NCBI GenBank assembly: GCA_029891385.1
Contig: CM057229.1
Location: forward strand, 930,001-994,000
DNA from: Erythroxylum novogranatense
Lineage: Eukaryota > Streptophyta > Magnoliopsida > Malpighiales > Erythroxylaceae
DNA: 64,000 nt
Direction: 5' to 3'
The translations under genes and the position numbers were made by a program. Positions 23,891 to 36,502 of this stretch are shown here, in pieces. Numbering within the stretch: position 1 is the first letter of the stretch; every line of letters starts with the position of its first letter. The notes under the pieces were generated by a model that saw only the letters and a program-made list of their open reading frames with translations, was not told the origin of the DNA and ran no database searches.

Positions 23891-25291
23891 TGTTTGTTTA
23901 AAAATTTTGATGAATGAAATTTTGTTGAAAAGGGTTTATTTATTTATTTAATAAAACTTTTATTAAACATTAAATTATAAAAAACTTGTAGTCACAAAAA
24001 AAAAATACAATGCCTTTTATTCATGAGGTAATACATGTTTCCTTGCTAAAAGTACATTATTAAAAAAGGTCTGTTTTATTTAAAAATAGAAAATAACATC
24101 ACCCTAATATTTATAATTTTATACGATTTTAATATGTTTAAAACATAATAATTTAATTTGAACATTCAAATTGTATTAAATTATAAATAATTCAAAACCT
24201 ATATATATAATGGAAAACGACCATTTTCAAATAAATACAGATATTTTATTTTCCAATAAATTTTATTCAAAATTGTACATCGATGAGGATTAATGAATTT
24301 GCTAAAATATTTAATTAATTATTAAAATGGGAAAATGGACAAAAATTAATTGGAAAGGGACCAAACGACTTTTCAAATTGGAATTATATACATGACGGAC
24401 TTCGAAATCTAGGAAACGGTTGATTTTGAAAATTGACGCTTCACACGGTGGGGCCACACACGCATCACCCACGTTATCGATGGACTCCACTAAGGTCGAT
24501 AGTTACGTAACTTGGACACACATACACATAATAACGGTTAAGATATATATAGAGTGTTGTAATTTGTAAATTCGAAGCAAGGACATTATAATTCTCATTC
24601 TTTCCTTGCCCTCCATTACGTGCCGAATGTGCTCGAATTTCGAGGCCGGTTGGTTCATATCACAGTCCTATTTAATGCTCCGTGAAATTCTATTAAGCGA
24701 GCAGTCAATTTACTATTTTTCGGGCCCTGACGCAGCTACTGCTAGGTACTGTGTTTGCTATTCTAAAAGTACTCGTAAGTGGTAACTTAATCGAGCTGAA
24801 ATATTTTTCTTTCAAAAGGTTGAATCTCCAATTTTAAGTGAACCAGTCGCAGGCCTTTGCTGATTTACGTAATCGTGGTTATTATATATATATATATTAT
24901 ATATATACATTTGATTGCGAAGTATTTCACGAAGATTTTAATTATAAAAAGATATTTTTAAGTTATTTATATTTAAACTAATTTTTGTTCAAAATGAATA
25001 ATTTTTTTATAAAAGGTAAAATTTTGACCTCAAATTTTAAATAATTATATATATATATATATGCATTTCAAACCTACAACTTCAGAAGAATTTCTTACAA
25101 ACTAAATATTAAGAGGTTCTTATATTTTAAGGATCTGTTAACAGAGACGTGATAAAAGGCAAACGGAAGAGCCAGAAAGCACCATAATTTGCATACAACA
25201 ACTATCAACATGTGTTTCTTTCGAAAAGGGACAAAATTATGTTAGGTTCTTTTAATTTTCTCTTCTGGGTTCGTGCATTTCTCTCGTTTTG
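23171..25291. other. Intergenic DNA with AT microsatellites
   Basis: (TA)n tracts lie near 23858-23887, 24880-24907 and 25045-25064. A more balanced block at 24400-24780 contains GTGGGGCCACACACGC and a TATATATAG at 24546, which looks promoter-like, but no gene follows on either strand that I can recognise. Confidence 0.4.
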
Positions 25292-26188
25292 CTAGGACCA
25301 AAAAACCTCCATGCTTGCTTCTTTTACGGATTTACAGACAGGACACGAACCCAGAAAAGCTTCGCAGGACATGCACGAGGAGAGGTGTCTGCAAGGTAGA
25401 AAGAGAACGTTCGGCCTCCGAGAATTGCAGCTTTTGCAGGCAATCTCTGATCCCACTTGGGTGTGTGTGTCTTCTTGTGCTCTATCGCATGAACCACAAC
25501 ACGACTCTGCATCTTGTGATCGGCCTATTTCGCTCATCAAGAGCAGCCTCTCTTTGACTTGTTGGGTTAGTTCTAAGACCAACGACTCGTTTGTTCTGGC
25601 CAGTCTCTGCCATGAATCGCTATCCATCTGTGCTTTTCCCAACCGGGCTTCAAGCTCTAACGTCTTCCTTCTTGCTTCGGCTAAGTTGTCCTCTTTTTGC
25701 CTCATTAGAGACCAGGCCTTTGATTCTGCACTCTTCAGTAGAGTCTCGAGTTGAAGCTTTCTTTGCTCTTGTAACGCCAAACGTAGTCTCTCATTCTGCA
25801 CTCGAACGAAATAGAACCATGAGAAGATTTTAAGCTGATCATATTCCAATAAACAAGTGTTGATTTTTTTTACCTGTAACTGAAGAAAGCAGTCGAGCTC
25901 TTCTCTTTGCATCCTGAAATGGGGGTCCAGGGCCTGAGAAAGGGCCATGGCAATGGAAGAACTATCACAAGTTGATGTTGAAGAAGAACAGACCACGCCT
26001 GTATTATTGTCGACACCAAAGGGTGGAGAGATTTCCTGTGAAAAGAAGAGATTTTGATCTTCGAAATTGGAAAAGACATCGACTCCATTCCCTGGAACAG
26101 TAGGATTATAAACAATCCAATCCTGTAGGCCAGGCACAAAGGTGGGGAGACCGAGACTTTCTGGATACAACTGTGCTTGAACAGCCAT
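25292..26188 (-). CDS. BOI-related RING-type E3 ubiquitin ligase, 272 aa
   Basis: Two exons: complement 25874-26188 and 25292-25795, phase 0, GT-AG. The start MAVQAQLYPESLGLP is typical of the BOI/BRG and S-RNase-binding-protein family. The middle (about 85-190) is a long helix with LQLQ, NERLRLALQEQRK and EARRKTLELEARLGKAQ, predicted coiled coil. The C-terminal RING (about 225-265) has CKSC, LPCRHLSSCMSC and CPVC, all zinc ligands present, ending EVFWS. In Arabidopsis these proteins ubiquitinate nuclear and stress regulators and bind DELLA proteins; the substrate here is unknown. The length is slightly short for the family (about 290-340), with a reduced N-terminal part. Confidence 0.92.
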   Translation of the reverse strand: MAVQAQLYPESLGLPTFVPGLQDWIVYNPTVPGNGVDVFSNFEDQNLFFSQEISPPFGVDNNTGVVCSSSTSTCDSSSIAMALSQALDPHFRMQREELDCFLQLQVKKINTCLLEYDQLKIFSWFYFVRVQNERLRLALQEQRKLQLETLLKSAESKAWSLMRQKEDNLAEARRKTLELEARLGKAQMDSDSWQRLARTNESLVLELTQQVKERLLLMSEIGRSQDAESCCGSCDRAQEDTHTQVGSEIACKSCNSRRPNVLFLPCRHLSSCMSCEAFLGSCPVCKSVKEASMEVFWS

Positions 26189-26223
26189 TATTATGATTTG
26201 TGCCGGAGACCAAAATGGAGCCC

Positions 26224-26278
26224 AAAAAAAAAAAAAAAGGAAGCAAACACCAAACACCAAACACCAAGCACCAAACCT
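26224..26278. repeat. A-run and 7-bp repeat in the leader of the RING gene
   Basis: A run of 15 A at 26224-26238 is followed by about four copies of CACCAAA (26247-26277). Both lie 40-90 bases upstream of the ATG and would be transcribed as a T-run and TTTGGTG repeats in the leader. Confidence 0.7.
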
Positions 26279-26415
26279 TTTTTCACACAAGCCACTAGCT
26301 ATTAATAATCAGAAGCCATAAGAACAAGACATAAAAATGGAGGTGATGCCTGACTCTTAGCAGCTCTTTAACAGAGACCGAACAATTATGAACGTATGAA
26401 ACTGATGGCTAGTGC

Positions 26416-26423
26416 TATATATA
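26416..26423 (-). promoter_or_regulatory. TATA box of the RING gene
   Basis: CTATATATAGC is a strong TATA element about 230 bases upstream of the ATG at 26188, predicting a leader near 195 nt. Confidence 0.55.
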
Positions 26424-26429
26424 GGAAAA

Positions 26430-29400
26430 GAAGTGACCTTTTAGGGGAACTAATTATAAGACAAATGAAAAACGGAAAGTTAGAGAACCGATGGGAGTAC
26501 AGACAGAGAAGGAAGCAGATCATTTAAGTGTAGTTAAGAGGCCCCCCATTAAAACGCTTTCAATGCGAGCACTAAACGACGATGGACACATGCAAATTTG
26601 GTGACACAACAACAACAATTGGACGCATCGGGTCAGAAAGCTAAATGGAGAGAGAGAAAGATTAGGAGTGGAGAGGAATAGAGGTGTGGTGTGCTTTGGA
26701 TGTTAATGGAGGAATTCACTCGCAAGGAGACATGAAACAGTCAGACTTTATCGACGTAGCATTAGGAATTGCCAAGTTTGTCAGTTTCGGTTAATTGGAA
26801 AAAGACTTTTATCAAATTAATGAGTTTCAACTTTACCTTATTAAGAAATTACACTCTAATCTGCCTCTTAGAAGCTTGAAGCGGTAGAGGAAACATTTCT
26901 AAAAAGTCCATATAACAAAATCTCTTAAATTTTAAAAGATTTTGTATTCTAAATAATTATTATCAAAAATATTAAATTGTCTAATTTTAGTCAAGTTTTT
27001 AACTGTTTAATTAAATTTACTTTTAAAAGTCCATAAGTTTAACAATTTTGTTAATTAAACTTTAAAATCTTCAATTAATAAGAATAATCTCTTTTGATTA
27101 TATTTTAAATTTTTAAATTTTATGAAGGTTTAATATTAGTTAAACATTTTAAACCTTAAAATTCTTTTATTATCAGTTTAATTTTCGATCTAATTTTAAA
27201 ATACGCTAGCTTGCTAAATTAATTAATTTAATAAATTATTATATAATATTTATTTAATATAAACTTAATCATAATTTTAATATCAAAATTTCTAATAAAA
27301 TGTGATGGCCGATTTTTTAATAAATTCAACCTATTTAATTAAATTTGAATAAATAAGTTCAAAACTCATTATTAAATAGAATTTTAAGTTTGTTTGTAGT
27401 CTAACCATATTTAAACCTATTATATTATATATTAATTTCCAATTTAGTTGACTTTTTATCTCTAATTATATTTTAAATGATGTATGCTTTTAAATCTAAA
27501 ATAGAACATTAATATTTCTTTAAAAGGCAATATTTTCACGAACATTGCTGTAAAGAAGGAAGAGAGAATGGGCAAAAAGGCACGCCTATTTAAGTTATAA
27601 ATCGAAGTAGGAAATTCCTATCTTAGTACGGATTTAGTTTTAGCGTATTTTTGTTGAACTTCCGGAAGATGAACAAGCATATTTTTAATTGTAAAAGCTT
27701 TTCTAGAAAGAGAGTATTGACTGTAAAATAAATTTTTTAATTGATATAATTTTTTTATAGTTAAAATACAACTTTTAATAAGCTCAATTTAAAAGTTTTA
27801 AATAAATACTTTTTCATGCAAATTTTCAAATTAATTAACGAATCCTATTTTTATTTCATTATGCCCTTATGCTTTACATAATTCTCACAATATTCAAAAC
27901 ATAACTTCATGTTTATTTTGATATTTTATAACATTATTTGATTTTTCTATGTTTTAATTTTTTATATTAGTTTTATTTTTGCGATAATCTATATTTATTT
28001 ATGTTTCATATAGTTTAAAATTATGTAATAATTAATATATTATGCTCTTTTATATTATTTAATATATTTTAAATAATTTTGTATACATAAATAATTTTTA
28101 TTATAAAATAAAATATTGTTAAAATTAAAATACTTTTATTTTATATTATCAAATAATCTTCGGTATAAAGTTCTTTTTAAAAGTTCATTTTAAAAACAGT
28201 AAAATAATCGACTAACTATTTAAAAAAGTTATTCTTCAAAAGATTTTACTAATAAAAGCTGTCGTAATAAAAGTTATGCGGAAGTCCATCTTCATATGCA
28301 CTTAATGAGCTAAGCCAGTTTGACATCCGTGCTTAGAGCTTTTCATTTGTTTAAAAGAGAGCACGCCACGAAGCCACTACACGCAAGCTGCTTACGGTTG
28401 TAGGCATTTGCTTGTCTAGATTAATATTTATATCTTTTAAAGTTATACGATCAATTTAAATTTTTTAAAATTATTAATTTAGTAATTGTTACAGGTTATT
28501 ATGAATACTATTAGTCAATATAGAATAACTTAATAACATGAAAAGAAAAAACCAAGTCCATTTTTAAATTTTCCTGTTATAAATTTCAATTTACGAACAA
28601 GACAATGCCTTTGGCTTGGGTTGGTAACCCCTATGAATGCCTCCCATGTTTCATTTATTGTCAAAGCTTACATTGGAATATGAGCATTCTCGAATCTCAC
28701 TCGACCTTGCAATTAAGTTCCACCTTATACGGCTGACTGCTTTTACGCTTAGGTCCAAGATGAAAGCCAACGTGAAATTGTCAGTTAAGCCATCGGAACT
28801 TTCAATCTAATTGGCATAACCCCAAGTTCTTCACCTAGTCCATATTTTAGACTACTGTGCTATTTTTTCGGTGATTGAGATTATATACGTTATCTTTCGG
28901 ATAAGTATACAATAAATTATAATTTAAATTCTATTCATATTAAACGTTAACATTTTTAGAACATTTAAAATAAAATTTAAATATACAAAAATTTGACATT
29001 ATAATTTTCTATTAATTAAATATTATGCCAATACTATTTTTATATTTTAAATAAAATGAATCTTAGTATTTTATAATTATTTTTATTTAATTAAAAATAA
29101 ATTTTATTATCATATGGTAGTCTATCTATTTTAGACAGTAAATCTTATTTGTAACGTGAGAGTAAAACTTATTGTTATATACTTCAAACAATGAGATTCA
29201 CTTTTTTAAAAAAATATAAATGATATTGTGTTAGTATTATTGTAACATTTAATTGATGAGAAATTTACTTTCACAAAATTTTTATCTATTTAGAATATTT
29301 TAAAATATTAAGGTTCAATTTGATCGTTTGAAATACTAAGGTCTAAACGTTAAAATTCAAAATAAAGCGTATAAACAAAATATTAAATGCTAAAATATCA

Positions 29401-29983
29401 TATTTTAATATGATTACTTATTTTTAATAAAATATTAACTTCAAAATTTATATTTAAATAAATTATTAAATTTAAACATTCTCGTATGCTTAATATGAAA
29501 ATTATGTTTATGATTCGATTATTAAGAAGAAATAAAATTTAACTTTGTTTCAGTTTATAATATTATTAATCTTGTTTGAAATATATTAAAGTGTAATATA
29601 TATTGTAAATAATTAAAATTATATATATTAATAAATATAAAGGTGCGATTGAGAAAATATTGTATGTAATCTAAATCAATTATAAGAAAAGCAATGACAA
29701 TTATAACGTACAAAAGTAAGACAATAAATCTTGTCAACATATTTCATTTTAAGGAAAACAACTCTTTATATGTAGGGGTGATAGTATTAGTTGGATCACA
29801 TTCACCGTAAATTTGAACTACAAGTGGTAAAATTTTAATAAATATTGTATAAATCCAATAAGTTAATAGTGCATGTCAATAACGAGAGTTTTCATATTAT
29901 TTTAGAAACTAACCTTAATCCGCAAAAGGTTAAGACTTATCTAACAATTCGGTTAGAGCTTAACAAAGTGTAACTCACTTTGA
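26430..29983. other. A+T-rich intergenic DNA
   Basis: Very A+T-rich throughout, apart from a balanced island at 28590-28860 that has no open frame of note. No gene, RNA or bounded transposon is recognised before the LTR complex starts at 29989. Confidence 0.45.
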
Positions 29984-29988
29984 GTGAA

Positions 29989-31208
29989 TGGTCGGATTGT
30001 CAAAGCCTCTAAAATAATATCTATTCCCCAAATTTTTTGTAATAGTCGTAGAACCAGGTACCAGGTCGAATCCTTATAAAACTGAACAATAGTTTCTCAA
30101 TTTCAAGTAAAAAAATTAAATGATGGTTTTGATTAAGAAACTAATTGACTAAAAATAAGAGGAAAACAAATTAAATTAACTAAAGTTAAAATTGAGAAAG
30201 TCAAAATTACTAAACTCCGTTTAAGGGAAAAATCTCATCCAATTATGATATTGATCATTGGTCTAAAAATAATACTTTCACGATTCAAGCAATTAGTCTT
30301 AAACATATTAGGATAGTCGTAATAAGTCTTAAATTTTTCTAAATTAATTGATTCAAACCCAATATCCAAACCAAATCTTACCATTTATTGACTGGGGTTG
30401 ATAACATTTCATATTAAACAAATGATAGAAATAAGTTTCGTGAAAAAGCCACCATAAATTAAATAATCGAGATAGCTATAATTATTCATTAGTTTTCTTG
30501 TTTATCATAAGTTAAATATCGAAATTCATAAATAATATATTTGTTACCTGTACTATTCTTTCGTGAAAATTATGGATCATTGAATTATTAGATAGCGATA
30601 AAATAGTCAATATTAAATTAAATTGTTAAATTAATCAAATATCAATCGTTAATGAAATATGAGAACTCAAAATAATAAATACTTGAATTAAGATGTTAAT
30701 AAAAGTTGAGAGCACAAAACTTCATAAGGTTATAATTAGAGTATTCAATCTCCTTGAATCAAAACGATGAATTTATCCACACATTACTTTTGCTTCAATA
30801 ACAAAAATAGAAGAAAGACAGAATTGTTAAAAACGTAAAAAGAGATAATCCTTTTCTGTTGTAAGAAACGCCCCTTTTGTAGGATTTTTCTAATATAACC
30901 CTAATCTAACTATAACATGTAAAGATGTTTATCTAAAACGAATTCAAAATTAAACTTCTTCATGATAAGGATAAGGCGAAATCTTCAAGTTAAACTCTAA
31001 CTCTTCAAGTGATCAACCTTATCCACTGCAACAATCTCTTCACTTTATCTAAAATTTATCATTATCTTCAATACAGTCCCAATTTGATGCTATCTCTAAT
31101 TTTCATCTCCTAAAATAAAACGAACATTAATTTCCATATTTAAGCATAAAAATAAATTCAGAACAAATGACATAATATCAAATAATTAGTCAAGACGAAA
31201 TCTTATCA
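29989..31208 (-). repeat. 3' LTR of the gypsy element
   Basis: Read on the minus strand it starts TGATAAGATTTCGTC at 31208 and ends AATCCGACCA at 29989. It aligns along its full length with 46218-47007 plus 48641-49040. Confidence 0.85.
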
Positions 31209-31221
31209 AATTCCTCCACAC
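31209..31221 (-). other. Polypurine tract of the gypsy element
   Basis: GTGTGGAGGAATT on the minus strand directly abuts the TG of the 3' LTR. It follows CTTGAGGACAAGCATGAG (31227-31244), the text usually seen before the 3' LTR of plant Athila/Tat elements. Confidence 0.8.
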
Positions 31222-31543
31222 CATACTCATGCTTGTCCTCAAGCATACATCAAATTCAATACATTAATCGTCTTCACAACAACCTATCATCTCCTTTCAT
31301 CATCACCATCATCATCACCCAAATCAAATTCAGAATGAAGCGGGATCTAGGAGAATGCCTCGACGAGACTTAACCTTACCTTTACATAGTAGAGAGGTTG
31401 TTTTCAATAGACCTACATGTATATGAAACAATATAAGAGTGATGCAGGTTACAGAGAAAATAGGTAAAACTAGCACGGTAAATAATTAAGAAAATAAAAT
31501 TACAATAAAAATATCAATAAATAGAAATAATAATAAAATAACA

Positions 31544-31624
<81 letters not shown>

Positions 31625-34600
31625 AAACAAGACTAATAATAATAATACAAAAATGCTAATAATAATAGAAATAAAACCAATACAAATACGGAAAGACAAT
31701 AAATAATTAAATAGTAATAAAATAAAACCAAGTTAGAATATTACAAGTAAAACCTAGATCTCCCAAATACAGGTAGCCAAAGAAGAAGATTATCCTACTA
31801 GAGAAACACAACCTTAGAAGTTTAATTTCTACCACAATTGCCACTAAATGCCAAAAACGACTAACAAAAGAGACGTAATAAGAATCCTAATAATAAGAAT
31901 AATCAAAATAATAATAATAATAAAAGAATAAAAGCATTAATAGCGAAACAATAGAGAGGTGGAGCTTATCAATTTCAGGGGAACCACATATAAATCGAAC
32001 CTTCCAACAGTCATAAAAAAAGATGCATTCAAAAATTAAAAGCAATATTCAGAACGTATGTAGCAATAAAGATGAAACAACTAGTGATAGAAATACCACT
32101 ACTAGAGCCTTTATAAACCTAGAATCTGATACGGACAGCTGGGACCAAAATCAAAGACGAGCTCATTTGTACATCTTATAAAAATCCACTTCACCACCTG
32201 CAAGAAAATATATGTAAGAAAACATTATTCTAAAAAACTAGGTGTTGCCAACTGCTTATGACACAAAAACAAATCCCCAACTATGACTTCGCGTAGCTTG
32301 AAATACCAAAGAACTGTCTGTTAGGAGAAAAAAGAAGCCAAGGCGATATGTATTTATGGAAGGAACATTGACACTTTGGTGATTTCTATCGGTAAAAACA
32401 TAGAGAGAAAGAGAGAGAGGAGGTCATTCACCCCATGGTTGCATAAAGCCTGTAATTTTTCTTTTCCATAACAAAAGAACGCAATAGCTAGAAAAACAAA
32501 GACAAAACTTGATAAGATCCAACAACTCAAATCCATAACCTACAATAATCTCCCCGTGCAAAACAACAAACGGAAGAGGAAGGTCGTACAATAAATACCC
32601 AGATATCTAATAACCAACCATACCAGCCTAAATAACATACAAGGTGATTGAAACAAAGGAAACCCAATAGCCAAATCCCACAAAAGGAATTATCTTTGAA
32701 TCAAAAACGCAATATAGATCTAGAGCAAGCAACCTCAAAAACAAAAACACATAGAAAAACACACAAGGAGTTGCATATAATCAAGCCAGCATTATCTTTA
32801 ACACGCAGAAACCCAAACCACACCGTTAAAGAATGAAACTTTCAAAAACCTAAGTGAAAGTAAGGAATCAGACATAGGTAAACTCCAGAAAAGAGCTCAC
32901 AAGAATGAGCTACTAGTTTCCCTAAGAAGGGGGGAATCAGCACTTCCTCAAAGGATGTTAGTGCTTGTGATTGACTTTCAGTGCCTAACATCAAGAAGTA
33001 GAAAAAGAAGAAAAAAAATGCTCGAAGAAGAGAGCAGAGGATAAAAATGTTGGTATTTTGAGAAAGTAAAAAAAAGTAGGTATCGGGCCTATGCGGAGTT
33101 ATAATAGTGGGTTTAGGGACAAAAATACATATTTCAGTTGACAGATAGATGATTTGGTTCATGAAAAGAAATAGAACAGGTAGAGAAACACAACAGAGAA
33201 GGAGTGGAGTATTCGAATCCGACGCATGAAGATGTAATACATCATAGAAATTCTAAAAATAATAGAGCCTTTTTCAGTCACAAGAAAACCCTAGTCGTAA
33301 CCTCCAAAATCGAAGATGAGAATAGAGGTTCAAGATCTAAACCAAAAAAAAACTTGAGCCAAAAACCCTATATCTGGATTGAAGACGAAGCAACCCAGAT
33401 AACCTATCAAAGCAAGAGAGAATAGAAATAAAAAGGAAAATAGATGATTAAGAAGCAGAGAGTGAAAGAAAAGAAGAGAAGACTTAGCTGAAGAAGAGAG
33501 ACGAGATCGAAGTCTTTGACGGTGGGGCTGATGTTGCCTCCCAGAACTATCTCCTAGTAAAGTTTCAAAAAACCCTCTCATCTCCTTTCATGTCATCAAA
33601 AAATATCCAAAAACTAATTCACATTTAAAGGGTTAAGATAAAATAACAATCTAGAGAATAAGCATTCACATGATACATTATTAAAACATAGCATCTCATC
33701 AATTCCATTACAATCAAATGAACAAGACTTGATAACCTCACAAGGATTTTACTTTATACAAATACTCAAAGTATTTAGGATTTATTATGCTCTCAAATCA
33801 AAACATGGTGAATTATTTCCATAAGCTTGCTCAAGAATCATATCTCCACACTAAACAAAATGAACCTAATGTATAAATCAAATGGACTTAATAAGGGTTG
33901 TAATGTGGCTTAGGTAAGGTATGACAAAAGGAACTTTTTGACTAAATAAACTGAAAGAAATTGTACAAACTTATCAACACAAGTATCAACTTAAATCAAA
34001 ACTCAAATAACATCTCTTTTAGTCACTTTTTATTTTCATTTCATTTCATTTCTTGTGTCTCTTTTTCTTTTCTTTTTCTCTTTTTAAAATAAAAATATCA
34101 AAAGGAGAGTTTTATTTTCTATTATTCTCCTCTATTTTATAAAAATCAAAATAATACAACTAGAATCATCTAATTAACTTTTCATGGATATAATCAAAAT
34201 CCTATACAAATAAACTCGATACAATTCCTTCAATTTAAGGGTTCAAAATTATTAAAGATATCAACAAAAAAGGGTAAATTTGACTTGTAACAAGGTCATT
34301 ATACAAGAAAGAAAGGTTAAAGTTCAAATTGGTTTTCTAAGGATAAAAAGGGAGGTAGGTCTGTTTAGGTCAAAAAATGGTTATCCTAAATGCTCTCATC
34401 ATCTTTATACATAAATTCATAAAAAATGTGGTCTCAACCTGTATTCAAAAGCAAGTTCTAGCATAGACAAGCTATATTTGATGACACACAACAAAAAGAT
34501 ATATGAGCACATATATGATAAATGCTCTTAGGTCAAAGCTCACGTAGGTGTCAAAAATTGCATCAAAGTCTTGCACACTTTTTGTTCAACAAAATCAATG

Positions 34601-35031
34601 AAATACTTGATGCATTGCTTGAAATTAAGAAATTAGTGTTCAGTTCTCGAGGGATTCAATAAATGGGGCATGGGTGCATTGCTACTAGTGCGTTGGTGAA
34701 TGATTGGAACTGTGATGTTGCTACGTAAGTGTTCTGCCTGGCGCTGTTGTTGTGTTCTCTGACGTTTGTGATATTTGGTGGAAGGAAAGGTTTGCGCATG
34801 TGCTGTGGCGTGGGTGGAAGGAGAGTTTGCTGGGGAGGTTGCAGCATTGGAAGGATGTCTGCGTGTGAGGAAGTGACTGGATGGGCTGTGTAAAAGTCAG
34901 AGACAAATGGTACGTGCATTGGAGGTTGCGTGGGAGGCTATAGAGAGTTGCTGATGCAACGATGGTGAATGTGGAGGGCTGTGGCATTGTGAGGATGACT
35001 GTCTACGTGTGTGTGAGAGAGTGGTGTGTAA
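31222..35031 (-). other. Non-coding 3' internal region of the gypsy element
   Basis: This lies between the PIF insertion and the polypurine tract. It includes pyrimidine-rich and A+T-rich DNA. ORFs at 32.8-33.6 kb and 34.6-35.2 kb are compositional: long T-runs, or CAC/CCA-rich text giving His/Pro/Thr-rich peptides. I find no reverse transcriptase, integrase or env-like motif. Confidence 0.55.
31547..31622. repeat. (TAA)n microsatellite
   Basis: About 25 uninterrupted TAA units; on the minus strand it reads as a Leu-rich open frame, which is not a gene. Imperfect TAA units continue on both sides. Confidence 0.95.
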
Positions 35032-35621
35032 GGCTCTGTTTGGTTACCGTCTGCAACAGGTAAGGACAGGACAAGACAAGACAGGATAGGACAGGGTAGG
35101 ACAAGAATTGAAGACAGTGAGATGTTTGGTTGCAGTGGACATGACAGAAAAAATTGTCTTCGTCCTACGGACAGAAATGTGTTTGGTTGCAGTGGACAGA
35201 ACAAAAAATAGTGTTAAATGTCAACAATGCCCCTGCAGTATAATGTATTGGAAAGATGTATTTCAATGGTTATTTCATAACTATTGACACAATAGTTATA
35301 TTAAACGTATTTGCAACTGTACTAACATTAATTATCTTATTAATTATTATTTTTTAAAATTAATTATTGATACAATTTAATATTAAATTTTGTAATTGTT
35401 GTTAGTATAATTCATTGGTCTTTTATAAGTGTAAGAATATTTATTTTAAGTTTATTTGCAAACTGTAATAATAATTATTATGTTATTATTATAATTTGGT
35501 AATCACCAAAATTATAAAATTAATATGAATATTAATATTAAGTAAAATTATGTCATCATCATTATCATTGGTATGGTAATAATTTAATGATTATTATAAG
35601 TATTATTATTAATAATTTTTG

Positions 35622-35623
<2 letters not shown>

Positions 35624-35654
<31 letters not shown>
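35624..35654. repeat. (ATT)n microsatellite inside the PIF element
   Basis: About ten ATT units within A+T-rich DNA between the left end and the first ORF. Confidence 0.85.
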
Positions 35655-35811
35655 GAACATTATTTAGGGCAAAATAATATAATAAAACATCTAAGCATTC
35701 ATATAATTGATTACATAATAGGTTCAAGTAAGTCAGACAAGAAATAAATCCTAATACATAGTATTTTAATTAAACATCAAAGCATTCATAAACAGTAATT
35801 ACATTAAAGTA

Positions 35812-36174
35812 TTAAAATTTGTCCAGAATGTTGTTGATAATGTTTCCCATAACTACTCCAATGGCAATTAGTAACAATGCTTGTAAAATAGCCATTTGTT
35901 GCTTTAAAGTAGCAACTTCATTTGGTTCTTCAGTTGTTGGTTGTGGTAATTGATGCGGGATTGATGAGAGGTCACCGTGATAGAACAATTTCTTCATTTG
36001 AGCGATCGCTCTACGTTGATCGATGGCAAAAGCATTTTCTGCGTCAAGCAATGTCATGAACCCTTTGAATTTAGCATTAGGATAACCATCAGTTACCAAT
36101 TTAACTTCATCCCAATTTGTGAAAATTCCGACTTCTCGTCCAACGAATACAACATAGAAGTTGTATCTGCCCAT
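35812..36174 (-). CDS. RNase H1 N-terminal (viroplasmin-like) domain protein with C-terminal hydrophobic tail, 120 aa
   Basis: A single open frame with ATG and stop, inside the inverted ends of the PIF element and on the same strand as its transposase. Residues 5-50 (YNFYVVFVGREVGIFTNWDE, then DGYPNAKFKGF and DAENAF) fit the small hybrid-binding fold found at the N-terminus of eukaryotic RNase H1 and in caulimovirus-type viroplasmin: aromatic strand, VGxxxGIxxxW, GYPxxxxKGF, then an Ala-rich helix. No catalytic RNase H domain follows. Residues 51-95 are charged, with MATLKQQMAILQ-like helix spacing, and 96-115 (LQALLLIAIGVVMGNIINNI) look like a membrane anchor. The start follows an acceptor-like TTTACAG, so an upstream exon cannot be excluded. 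The role is unknown. Confidence 0.7.
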   Translation of the reverse strand: MGRYNFYVVFVGREVGIFTNWDEVKLVTDGYPNAKFKGFMTLLDAENAFAIDQRRAIAQMKKLFYHGDLSSIPHQLPQPTTEEPNEVATLKQQMAILQALLLIAIGVVMGNIINNILDKF

Positions 36175-36300
36175 AGTGATGTACCTGTAAATGAATCATA
36201 CTGTAATCATTCATAACCATTAATACACGTACAAAACGGTTCGAAACATTAAATAATTTAAGATCCTACCATTCGTGATTGATAAATAGAGATTCAAATA

Positions 36301-36393
36301 CAGTCCAAAATAGATGATCCGATCATTCAAACAGTCCAAAATAGATGATCCGATCAGTCAAACAGTCCAAAATAGATGATCCGATCAGTCAAC
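36301..36393. repeat. Three copies of a 31-bp direct repeat
   Basis: Units 36301-36331, 36332-36362 and 36363-36393 begin CAGTCCAAAATAGATGATCC and differ by one base. They lie between the Myb-like and RNase H1-N ORFs of the PIF element. Confidence 0.95.
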
Positions 36394-36502
36394 ATCACTG
36401 CAATACTAGCCCAACTATGTACAGTTCACCGCATAGTTACCATCATACATGTCCACATTATAATTAACATACGCATACAAAGTACGGGAACAAATTAAAC
36501 AG

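Noticed and set aside
25311..25833. Plus-strand ORFs opposite the RING gene
   Set aside because: They are antisense shadows of the second exon; they lack family motifs and splice signals.
31514..31699. Leu-rich minus-strand ORF
   Set aside because: It is the translation of the (TAA)n microsatellite.
34656..35204. Three overlapping His/Pro/Thr-rich minus-strand ORFs
   Set aside because: They overlap each other in different frames, cross the boundary of the PIF element and reflect CAC/CCA-rich composition only.
36301..36393. CRISPR-like array
   Set aside because: The 31-bp units are directly adjacent with no spacers, in a plant transposon.
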